A stretch of 48,288 nt of DNA from an uncultured Oscillibacter sp. (GTDB taxonomy: Bacteria > Bacillota > Clostridia > Oscillospirales > Oscillospiraceae). The DNA is taken from the NCBI GenBank assembly GCA_910585245.1, contig CAJUCO010000012.1:12073-60360 (forward strand). Direction: 5' to 3'. The position numbers and the translations under genes are program-made. The stretch's first letter is position 1. Every line of letters starts with the position of its first letter. Below are positions 34,210 to 41,399 of this stretch, one piece after another. Under the pieces are notes generated by a model. It did no database searches. It had not been told where the DNA came from and saw only the letters and a program-made list of their open reading frames with translations.

Positions 34210-35412
34210 ATGAAGATTACCAGCGTAGACATCATCAAAGTCCTGGACGGTAAACCCAGCGTGGCGAGAACTCCCTGGAATCCCATTTGCGTGCGCATCA
34301 ATACGGACGAAGGCATCAGCGGATTCGGAGAAGCGGGGCTTTGCTATGGCAACACCAACCACGCCGCCTTTGGCTGCTGCGTGGACTTCGCCGAACTGAT
34401 CATCGGCATGGACCCCATGCGGATTGAGGCCGTGTGGGATAAACTCCACCGCACCACCTTCTGGGGCATGGGGGGCGGCGGCGTCATCTTCTCCGCCATG
34501 AGCGCCATTGACATCGCCCTGTGGGATATCAAGGGAAAGGCCCTGGGCGTGCCCGTTTACCAGCTTCTGGGGGGCAAGACCAATTCAAAGCTCCGGGCCT
34601 ACGCCAGCCAGATTCAGTTTGACTGGGGCAAGGAGTGTCACAATCTGGCCAAGCCTGAGGAATACGCCGAGGCCGCCCGGAAAGCCATGGCCGAGGGCTA
34701 CACCTGCGTAAAGGTGGACCCTGTGGGCTTCAACACCAAGGGCGAATGGATGAAGTGGAGCAACTACGGCCTTTTGGAATATGACCAGATGAAGGTTGCC
34801 GTGGACCGTGTGGCCGCCATTCGGGAAGCCGGCGGACCGGGGCTGGACATCATCATTGAGCTCCACTCCCTGACGGACCGCAACACCGCCATTCAGCTGG
34901 GCCGGGAGCTGGAGAAATTCCGCTGCTTCTACTATGAGGAACCCACCCAGCCTCTGAACCCCGCGTTGTTCAAACAGATTTGCGACAACGTGAAAATTCC
35001 CATGGCCACCGGCGAGCGGAGCTATAGCCGCTGGGGCTACCGCCAGTTCTTCGAGGATAACTCCCTGGGTATCATTCAGCCCGATATCTGCAACTGCGGC
35101 GGCATCAGCGAGGGCAAAAAAATCTGCGACATGGCCCATGTCTATGACGTCGGCGTGCAAATTCACATCTGCGGCGGCCCCATCTCCACCGCCGCCGCGC
35201 TCCAGGTGGAGGCGGTCATCCCCAACTTTGTCATTCACGAGCACCACGAGGCCGCTGTCCTCCCTGAGAACATCAACCTCTGCAAATGGGACTACCAGCC
35301 TGTAAACGGCTTTTTCCAGGTCCCCGACCGTCCCGGCATCGGTCAGGAGTTGACGGACGAGACCATAAAACGCTCCGAGGTGGTCACCGTCACCGAAAAC
35401 CGCTGGGCGTGA
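34210..35412 (+). CDS. Enolase-superfamily enzyme D, probable acid-sugar dehydratase
   Basis: A 400-residue paralogue, close to A and C: MKITSVDIIKV, VKVDPVGFN, DIIIELHSLTD, YYEEPTQPLNP, ATGERSY, QPDICNCGG and VQIHICGGPI. All expected metal ligands and the dyad are present. The start has TAGGAGG 9 bases upstream and overlaps nothing. It follows the GntR gene and precedes the TRAP transporter genes. Compared with C it has VLDGKPSVARTPWNP in the capping loop, the region that determines specificity in this superfamily, so a different substrate is plausible. Confidence 0.87.
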   Translation: MKITSVDIIKVLDGKPSVARTPWNPICVRINTDEGISGFGEAGLCYGNTNHAAFGCCVDFAELIIGMDPMRIEAVWDKLHRTTFWGMGGGGVIFSAMSAIDIALWDIKGKALGVPVYQLLGGKTNSKLRAYASQIQFDWGKECHNLAKPEEYAEAARKAMAEGYTCVKVDPVGFNTKGEWMKWSNYGLLEYDQMKVAVDRVAAIREAGGPGLDIIIELHSLTDRNTAIQLGRELEKFRCFYYEEPTQPLNPALFKQICDNVKIPMATGERSYSRWGYRQFFEDNSLGIIQPDICNCGGISEGKKICDMAHVYDVGVQIHICGGPISTAAALQVEAVIPNFVIHEHHEAAVLPENINLCKWDYQPVNGFFQVPDRPGIGQELTDETIKRSEVVTVTENRWA

Positions 35413-35511
35413 CATTGCTCTCCCTTACCATCGGGGAAGGGGCGGGACGGGAAGCGGTTCCCTCCGCCCTTCCCCCGGCGGAAGATACCCTAATTTGAAA
35501 GATTGCCCCGG

Positions 35512-35537
35512 AAGAGGGGCGCGTGTTCGCCCCTCTT
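35512..35537 (+). promoter_or_regulatory. Intra-operon hairpin before dctP
   Basis: Ten-base stem (35512-35521 with 35528-35537, 6-base loop) in the 151-base gap between enzyme D and dctP. Only a short T stretch overlaps the stem end. It may adjust expression of the binding protein relative to the enzymes. Confidence 0.4.
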
Positions 35538-35563
35538 TCGCGGAGGAAAGGTATGGTCATACA

Positions 35564-36751
35564 ATGATGAAGAAAAGAATGTTCGCGCTCTTGCTCTCCG
35601 GCGCCATGATGGTCTCCTTGTTGACCGGATGCGGCGGCAACGGTGGCAGCGGCTCTGGCGGAGGCTCTTCCGGAGGGTCCGGCGGAAGCAGCAACGTGGG
35701 GGATTTGACCGAGTACGCAATTTCTCTGGGCGCTCAGTGGTTTACCGAAGAGGATCTGGAGATCTGGGAACATATTGAGGACCCCTCCGACAATCCGGAT
35801 AAGATTGTTTGGCGGGAGTCCAACACAAACCGTTCCTTCGACGAATCTCCCTCTTTGCGGGGGGACAAGCGCTTCTTTATTGAAATGAAGAAGGCTCTGG
35901 GCGACCGGGTGGAGTTCCAGTTCTACCACAACTCCAGCCTCGGCGGCACGGCGGACCAGATTCTGGGCGGCTTGCAGGCCAAAAACTTTGAAAGCGCATC
36001 CTACAACGTGGGTGCGTGGTATGAGTACACAAAAGCCTTTACGCCCCTGGACGTGGGCTTTTTGATCCCCAACACGGAGGCGGGCATCGCCGTCTGCGCC
36101 ATGGGCAGCAAGGCCAGGGAATTGATGATTGAAAAGGCGATTGAAGATACCGGCCTCCGGCTTTTGAACATGGGCGCCATCGGTATGCGCCACATCACCA
36201 ACGACAAACGGCCTGTGGAGACGCTGGAGGATATCAAGGGTCTGAAAATCCGCGTCCAAAACAATAATCTCCACATGGCCATGTTCGAGGCTCTGGGCTG
36301 CTCTCCCACTCCCATTGCCTTCTCCGAGCTTTTCACAGCCCTTCAGCAAAAGACCGTGGACGGACAGGAAAACCCCATTTCCAATATTTTTGAGCAGAAC
36401 TACGTGGAAGTGCAAAAGTACATGACCCTGTCCAACCACCTCTACACCGCCGGCGCGCTCATCATCAACCAGTCCTGGTATGAAAGCCTGCCCCAGGATG
36501 TGCAAGACGCCATCGACGCCGCCAGCGCCGCGTCTCAGGAGCAATCCGGCAAGGACCTTCTCAACTGCGAGGCGGCGATGCTGGAATACCTGAAGAGCGC
36601 CGGTTTCCAAGTCACCGAGTTGACCCCCGAGGCTCAGGAATCTTTCAAGCAAAGCGCCATGTCCATGTGGGACCAGGCCGGGGAAATTATGGGCGAGGAA
36701 TACTGGAACAGCGTCCGTACCGCCATTGAGGAAACTGTCAACAATATGTAA
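35564..36751 (+). CDS. dctP: TRAP transporter solute-binding lipoprotein
   Basis: The 395-residue extracytoplasmic receptor of a TRAP uptake system. It has a signal peptide with lipobox LLTGCGG, then a Gly/Ser linker and the DctP fold. The conserved segment PVETLEDIKGLKIRVQNN contains the arginine that binds the substrate carboxylate. Later FSELFTALQQKTVDGQENP, another DctP hallmark, is present. ATG 35564 (or 35567) is chosen by the signal peptide. The Arg supports an acidic ligand, in keeping with sugar-acid enzymes next door. Confidence 0.92.
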   Translation: MMKKRMFALLLSGAMMVSLLTGCGGNGGSGSGGGSSGGSGGSSNVGDLTEYAISLGAQWFTEEDLEIWEHIEDPSDNPDKIVWRESNTNRSFDESPSLRGDKRFFIEMKKALGDRVEFQFYHNSSLGGTADQILGGLQAKNFESASYNVGAWYEYTKAFTPLDVGFLIPNTEAGIAVCAMGSKARELMIEKAIEDTGLRLLNMGAIGMRHITNDKRPVETLEDIKGLKIRVQNNNLHMAMFEALGCSPTPIAFSELFTALQQKTVDGQENPISNIFEQNYVEVQKYMTLSNHLYTAGALIINQSWYESLPQDVQDAIDAASAASQEQSGKDLLNCEAAMLEYLKSAGFQVTELTPEAQESFKQSAMSMWDQAGEIMGEEYWNSVRTAIEETVNNM

Positions 36752-36835
36752 GCTCCTTTGAACAAGAGCGACAGGAGACCGGACCCCACAGAGATGTTTA
36801 ACAGGTCCGGTCTCCTTAACTTAAGGAGGAAACGC

Positions 36836-37387
36836 ATGAAAAAAATTCTGAATGAATTTGAGGTCTATCTGGGGACGGTCTGCTCCATCGCCATGGTGGC
36901 CATTCTGTTTGCCAACGTGATCGGCCGCTATGTTTTGAGCAACTCCATCAAATGGGCCGAGGAAGTTTGCCTGATGCTCTTCATCCTCTCCATCTACTTC
37001 GGCGCGGCGGGCGCAGTGCGCACCCGGCAGCACCTCCGGCTGGAAATCATCCTGGAGCGTCTGAGCCCCAAGGGCCGGATGATTCTGGAGATCATTGACA
37101 ACGTCATTTTCATGGCCTTTTGCGTGGTGATCATGGGGGGCATCCTGCCGCTGGTGATGCAGCTTTACACCAACGGCACCGCCGCCGCAGTCACCGGCAT
37201 TCCCAAATTCCTCATCTACATCTGGCTGCCCATTATGTTCGTGGTCATGTTCATCCGGCTGATCATCGACTGTGTGCAGCGGGTGAGGGACTACCAAGAG
37301 GACCCCACCGGCGAGAAGAAAAAAGCCGCGGAACTGGCCGCCATGCAAAACATGATGGTGGACGATGACGGAAAGGAAGGTGTCTGA
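36836..37387 (+). CDS. dctQ: TRAP transporter small permease
   Basis: A 183-residue protein with four hydrophobic segments, the usual DctQ layout: SIAMVAILFANVIGRYVL, EEVCLMLFILSIYFGAAGAVR, VIFMAFCVVIMGGILPLV and LIYIWLPIMFVVMFI. The motif SNSIKWAEEV before the second helix is typical. The ATG at 36836 with TAAGGAGG upstream is chosen; the longer frame from 36758 lacks a site. It joins dctM with a 2-base gap. It forms the membrane complex with DctM. Confidence 0.92.
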   Translation: MKKILNEFEVYLGTVCSIAMVAILFANVIGRYVLSNSIKWAEEVCLMLFILSIYFGAAGAVRTRQHLRLEIILERLSPKGRMILEIIDNVIFMAFCVVIMGGILPLVMQLYTNGTAAAVTGIPKFLIYIWLPIMFVVMFIRLIIDCVQRVRDYQEDPTGEKKKAAELAAMQNMMVDDDGKEGV

Positions 37388-37389
37388 TT

Positions 37390-38667
37390 ATGGCGGTTGC
37401 CGTATTAGCGGTTGTAGCGGTCATCCTGTTGGCCATCGGCGTGCCCGTGGGGGTGGCCATGGGATTTGGTATGATCGCCGTGGTCATCGGCGGGTTCAAT
37501 GTCACCACGCTCCCCTTCATCGCCCAGCAGATGTACTCCGGTTTCGAGTCCCTGCCCCTGGTGGCCATCCCCTGTTTTATGCTGGCGGGTTCCCTGATGG
37601 AAACCGGCGGACTGTCCAAGCGGCTGGTCAACTGCGCAAACTGCATCATTGGACACACCACCGGCGGACTGGGCACAGCCACGGTCATTGCCTGTATGTT
37701 CTTCGGGGCCATCTCCGGTTCCGGTCCTGCCACTACCGCCGCCATGGGCGGCATCATGATCCCCTACATGGTGAAAGCGGGCTATGACCGCACCTACGCC
37801 ACGGGTCTTTCCGCCGTGGCAGGGGGCCTGGGCATCATCGTGCCTCCCAGCATTCCCCTGGTGGTCTATGGTGTGGCAACCAACACCTCCATCGGCTCGT
37901 TGTTCCTGGCGGGTCTGGGCCCCGCGGTCGTGGTGGGCGGCCTGCTCATTGTCGTGAACTTCGTCATTTCCCGCAAGCAGGGCTACCATGGACAGGGCAA
38001 GTTCAACCTCCGGGCCCTGGGCCTCGCCCTTTGGGACGCCAAGTGGGCCCTCTTTATGCCCGTCATCATCCTGGGCGGCATCTATGGCGGCATCTTCACC
38101 CCTACTGAGGCCGCCGTGGTGGCCTGCATCTACAGCTTGCCCGTGGGCTTGTTTATCTATAAGGAGATGACTCTCCGGGACATCTGGAACATCTTTTACA
38201 AGAACACCACCTTTGTCGGCGGCATCATGCTGACCTTCGCTCCGGCGGCGGCCCTAGGCGGTGTACTGGCCCTGCTGCGGGTTCCCACAATGCTCAGCAA
38301 CTTCCTCTTCAGCCTTACCGACAGCAAGGTCGTGGTGCTGATCATTGTCCTGATCTTCCTGGTGTTCGTGGGTATGGTGATGGACACCACCTCCGCCAAC
38401 ATCATCTTTTCTCCCATTTTGCTCCAGGCGCTGAAACCCTTCGGTGTGGACCCCGTCCACTTCGGCCTGGTGATGACCGTCATGCTGGCTCTGGGCTTCG
38501 TGACGCCGCCGGTGGCAGGCAACCTCTTTGTGGCTTCCGGCATGACTGGTATCCCTATGGAGCGGATCGCCAAGAAGGCCCTGCCTCTCATTGCCTCCAT
38601 GTTCCTGGCGGCCATTGTCATCACCTTCGTCCCCGGCATCTCCCTGGGCATTTTGAACCTCTTCTGA
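37390..38667 (+). CDS. dctM: TRAP transporter large permease
   Basis: A 425-residue polytopic permease with about 12 segments, driving sodium- or proton-coupled uptake. Motifs include GVPVGVAMGFG near the N-terminus, MYSGFESLPLVAIPCFMLAG, ISGSGPATTAAMGGIMIP, GIIVPPSIPLVVYG, and MDTTSANIIFSPILLQ. All are typical of DctM. The starting codon follows dctQ by 2 bases. It ends the operon and is followed by a hairpin and repeat copy 3. Confidence 0.94.
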   Translation: MAVAVLAVVAVILLAIGVPVGVAMGFGMIAVVIGGFNVTTLPFIAQQMYSGFESLPLVAIPCFMLAGSLMETGGLSKRLVNCANCIIGHTTGGLGTATVIACMFFGAISGSGPATTAAMGGIMIPYMVKAGYDRTYATGLSAVAGGLGIIVPPSIPLVVYGVATNTSIGSLFLAGLGPAVVVGGLLIVVNFVISRKQGYHGQGKFNLRALGLALWDAKWALFMPVIILGGIYGGIFTPTEAAVVACIYSLPVGLFIYKEMTLRDIWNIFYKNTTFVGGIMLTFAPAAALGGVLALLRVPTMLSNFLFSLTDSKVVVLIIVLIFLVFVGMVMDTTSANIIFSPILLQALKPFGVDPVHFGLVMTVMLALGFVTPPVAGNLFVASGMTGIPMERIAKKALPLIASMFLAAIVITFVPGISLGILNLF

Positions 38668-38720
38668 GTCTATGAGGCCAGGTTGAAAGGGAGAAAATTT
38701 GCAAATTTTTCAACGAAGAA

Positions 38721-38747
38721 AGCCCCTGCCTGAAACAGGCAGGGGCT
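38721..38747 (+). terminator. Hairpin after dctM, left half of duplicated pair
   Basis: Perfect 12-base stem AGCCCCTGCCTG/CAGGCAGGGGCT, loop AAA. It has no T run; the repeat element follows almost at once. Confidence 0.6.
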
Positions 38748-38752
38748 CGGCT

Positions 38753-38908
38753 TGTCAAAAAGTACCGCCTAAAAGGGAGCGGAAAGGAAAAGAGCTACGA
38801 GAGAAACCCATCAGGGGTTTCTCTCGTTTTCAATCAGAAGTTTTTCAGACCTTTTGCAAGGTCTGAAAAACTTGCTCAGGCTGGCGAAAATCCTTTTTCG
38901 ACAGCCTG
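38753..38908 (+). repeat. Dispersed intergenic repeat element, copy 3
   Basis: Starts TGTCAAAAAG at 38753 and ends TTTTTCGACAGCCTG at 38908. The most divergent copy by sequence, but it preserves the two internal hairpins with different bases: GAGAGAAACCC/GGGTTTCTCTC and a perfect 16-base AAGTTTTTCAGACCTT/AAGGTCTGAAAAACTT. The terminal CAGGCTGGCGAAAA/TTTTCGACAGCCTG hairpin is also kept. It occupies the 329-base gap between dctM and the convergent GntR gene. Confidence 0.8.
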
Positions 38909-38939
38909 AGTCCCTGCCTGAAACAGGCAGGGGCTTTTA
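38909..38939 (+). terminator. Terminator after repeat copy 3, right half of duplicated pair
   Basis: Twelve-base stem with one wobble (38909-38920 with 38924-38935), loop AAA, followed by TTTTAAC. Bases 38912-38935 match 38724-38747 exactly. This copy keeps the T run, so it is the functional terminator. Confidence 0.75.
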
Positions 38940-38996
38940 ACACAACCATTGTACGATGTACGAAACCCCTGCGGCTATGACAGGGGCGACAGATCG

Positions 38997-39770
38997 TTAC
39001 GTGATGGACTCTGTGCACTCGATGGGCGTCAGGGCCAGCATCTCGTCGGTGATCTGGCGGAGCAGGGTGGTGTCGGCATTGACAATGCTGCGATACATTT
39101 TACAGTGGGGATCGTCGTTCCCCAAGGGCGGAAGACCCGCCGCGTGGCGCTGGCTGAGGTTCATGTGCAGGAGTCTGGCAATGTGGCTTCGGATGAGCTG
39201 CTGTACCATGTGGTAAATATCCCGGTAGAGGGTGTTGTGGCTCATCTCCACAATCCGGCAATGGAAGAGAAAGTCCGCGTCCACCAGCTGTTCCAGTAGA
39301 TTTATGTCCTCCAGATTCTCGTAATAGCGGAGCCACACATCCTTAAAGTGGTCCAGCGCCGCTTTCAGCATCGCCTGGTCCTGAGTGGTGCTGTTTTGCA
39401 CCGCCAGACTCAAGCATTCGTATTCCAACAAACGCCGCAGCTGGGTCACTTCCTCATAGCGTTCCTCTCCCTCGTAAAACACGGTCAACTCATTCAAAAT
39501 CGGCTTGAGGGAAAAGTCGCACACAAAAGAACCCTCACCCACCCGGGTTGTGATGATTCCCAGCGTGTTGAGTTTTTGAAGGGCCATGCGCACGCTGAGA
39601 CGGTTTACCCCAAAGGAAGCCGCAAACTCCGCCTCGGAGGGCAGCTTGTCCCCCGTCTTCCAAACACCGTTGACGACATCCTGTTTGATTGCGTCGCAGA
39701 CCTGGTCTACAATGGAAATCTTTGTAATTTTTGTACATTGCCCGCTGGGACGGTGTTGTTTCTGCATCAT
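38997..39770 (-). CDS. GntR family regulator (FCD type), second
   Basis: A 257-residue regulator. The winged helix has GDKLPSEAEFAASFGVNRLSVRMALQKL; a sensory all-helical domain follows with DADFLFHCRIVEMSHNTLYR and later HCKMYRSIVNADT. It is similar in layout to the GntR protein at 33379. Two adjacent ATG codons (39770 and 39767) could be the start; the ribosome site is weak. It is divergent from the nucleoside hydrolase gene and convergent toward dctM, so it could control either locus. Confidence 0.87.
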   Translation of the reverse strand: MMQKQHRPSGQCTKITKISIVDQVCDAIKQDVVNGVWKTGDKLPSEAEFAASFGVNRLSVRMALQKLNTLGIITTRVGEGSFVCDFSLKPILNELTVFYEGEERYEEVTQLRRLLEYECLSLAVQNSTTQDQAMLKAALDHFKDVWLRYYENLEDINLLEQLVDADFLFHCRIVEMSHNTLYRDIYHMVQQLIRSHIARLLHMNLSQRHAAGLPPLGNDDPHCKMYRSIVNADTTLLRQITDEMLALTPIECTESIT

Positions 39771-39808
39771 AGCTCGTTACCACCATTTTTCTTAGCAATA
39801 TTTTAACC

Positions 39809-39838
39809 ATTATACTACACCAGCGGCGGTTTTGTCAC
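39809..39838 (-). promoter_or_regulatory. Promoter of the second GntR gene
   Basis: GTGACA (39833-39838) and TATAAT (39809-39814) on the minus strand, 18-base spacer. The TAGCGAACAACC motif of the enzyme locus is not present here. Confidence 0.5.
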
Positions 39839-39888
39839 TAGTATCCGAAAAATTTTCCCTGTTTCCAGCGTCTTCCGCCACCGCCGCA

Positions 39889-39917
39889 TTGAAATCGGAA
39901 AAGGAATATGTTACCAT
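39889..39917 (+). promoter_or_regulatory. Promoter of nucleoside hydrolase gene
   Basis: TTGAAA (39889-39894) and TACCAT (39912-39917) with a 17-base spacer, 50 bases before the start. Confidence 0.45.
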
Positions 39918-39967
39918 AAAGATGGCAAGACGCCGGTAAGGCCATATAGAAAGGGAGAGAGGCATCT

Positions 39968-40921
39968 ATGACAAAGCAAAAAATTATCTGCGACTGCGAC
40001 CCCGGACACGACGACGCCATAGCCATCTTGTTGGCGGCCAACAGCCCCCAGTTGGAGCTTTTGGGCGTCACCATCGTGGCCGGGAATCAGACGCTGGACA
40101 ACACCAGCCGAAACGCTTGTCACGTGCTGCAATGGCTGGGCAAGGAGGACGTTCCGGTCTATCCGGGCTGCGGACGGCCCCTGGTCCGGGACCGGGTTAC
40201 GGCGGGGGACATCCATGGGGAAACAGGGTTGGACGGTCCGGTGTTCCCGCCTTTGCGCAAGCTGCCGGAGCGGGAACACGCGGTCCACTTCCTCATCCGC
40301 ACGCTGCTGGACTCCCAGGGGGATGTGACCGTGGTCACCTCCGGCCCCATGACAAACCTCGCTATGGCCATGCGGATGGAACCCCTGATTGTGGAAAAAA
40401 TTCAGCGGATTGTCCTGATGGGCGGGTCCTATACCAACGGCAACGTTACCCCGGCGGCGGAGTTCAACATCCTGGCCGACCCGGAGGCCGCTCATATCTG
40501 CTTCACCTCTGGAAGGCCCGTTACCATGATCGGCCTGGACGTGACAAGAAAGGTCCTCTGCTATCCCGAAATTGTGGAGCGGATGGCAAAGGTTCAAAAC
40601 CGCGCCTCCCGGCTTTTTGTGGATTTGATGGGGCATTTTTGCAAGACCCAGAAGGAGGTCTTCGGCTGGGAGGGGGCCCCCCTTCACGACCCTGTCACCA
40701 TCGCCTCTTTGCTGGACCCGGCGCTCACCGTCACAAAGCCCATGAATGTGCGGGTGGATCTGAGCCACGGCGATTCCTATGGCCGGACCAACTGTGACGT
40801 TTTTCACTATCTGGGTCTGCCCGCTACGGCGGACGTGGCGGTGGATATCGATGTCTCCCGCTTCTGGGATATCATCGAAGAGGGACTTCGCCGCTACAGC
40901 GAGACGGAGGCCGGGGCATGA
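39968..40921 (+). CDS. Inosine-uridine preferring nucleoside hydrolase family protein
   Basis: A 317-residue calcium-dependent N-ribohydrolase that splits nucleosides to base and ribose. The N-terminus has DCDPGHDDAIAI, the metal-binding signature (D9, D11, D15, D16). Further conserved parts are VTSGPMTNLAMAM, VLMGGSYTNGNVTPAAEFNILADPEAA (Asn/Glu substrate contacts) and LHDPVTIASLL with the late metal Asp. GGGAGAG lies about 8 bases upstream of the ATG. Its stop overlaps the ATG of a decayed PfkB kinase, a pairing that would once have phosphorylated the released sugar. Confidence 0.92.
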   Translation: MTKQKIICDCDPGHDDAIAILLAANSPQLELLGVTIVAGNQTLDNTSRNACHVLQWLGKEDVPVYPGCGRPLVRDRVTAGDIHGETGLDGPVFPPLRKLPEREHAVHFLIRTLLDSQGDVTVVTSGPMTNLAMAMRMEPLIVEKIQRIVLMGGSYTNGNVTPAAEFNILADPEAAHICFTSGRPVTMIGLDVTRKVLCYPEIVERMAKVQNRASRLFVDLMGHFCKTQKEVFGWEGAPLHDPVTIASLLDPALTVTKPMNVRVDLSHGDSYGRTNCDVFHYLGLPATADVAVDIDVSRFWDIIEEGLRRYSETEAGA

Positions 40922-41359
40922 CAGTGGCCCTGAATCCCTCTCCCATGGAGGTGATGCTGCATTCGCTGCTTCCGCTGGCCGACTATTTGCTTCTCAATGA
41001 AATTGAGGCGGCCCAGTTCCTGGCGGGGACCGCCGTTCCGGAGGGTCCGGAAGAACTGGCGGCGGCGCTGGCGGAGCGTCTTCCCTCCACGGCGGTGGTG
41101 CTGACCCTGGGTCCCCAGGGCTCTCTACGCCCGTGGGAGGGAGCAAATCCGGCAGGCGGCCATTCCCGTTCGGGCCGTGGACACCACAGCGGCGAGGGAC
41201 ACGTACACCGGCTTTTTCCTGTCCGGGGTTTTGGGAGGCCGGAGCGTGACCTGGGCCATGGAATACGCCTCCACCGCCGCGGCCATCGCCGTCACCCGGT
41301 TGGGGGCCGCGCCCTCCATCCCTCTCCGGGAGGAGGTTCTGGCGGGAATGGGGCGCTGA
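40918..41359 (+). pseudogene. Ribokinase-like PfkB kinase remnant, N-terminally truncated and frameshifted
   Basis: The frame starts at ATG 40918, overlapping the nucleoside hydrolase stop as ATGA, with TVALNPSPMEV and LADYLLLNEIEAAQFL, which correspond to the middle of a ribokinase. The first 150-170 residues with the sugar-binding lid are absent. Near 41110-41115 the frame breaks after VVLTLGPQG. The continuation, LYARGREQIRQAAIPV then DTTAARDTYTGFFLSG, is in a second frame and ends at 41359. The catalytic GAGD motif reads AARD, so a glycine is lost. Truncation, frameshift and motif loss together indicate a dead gene. Confidence 0.85.
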
Positions 41360-41399
41360 GGAAACACCGGTCAAGGCGGGGCGGCGGCCCTGCCTTCCT

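Noticed and set aside
41177..41359. Separate small gene downstream of the nucleoside hydrolase
   Set aside because: Its sequence is the C-terminal part of a PfkB kinase and continues the truncated frame from 40918 after a frameshift; it is part of the pseudogene.
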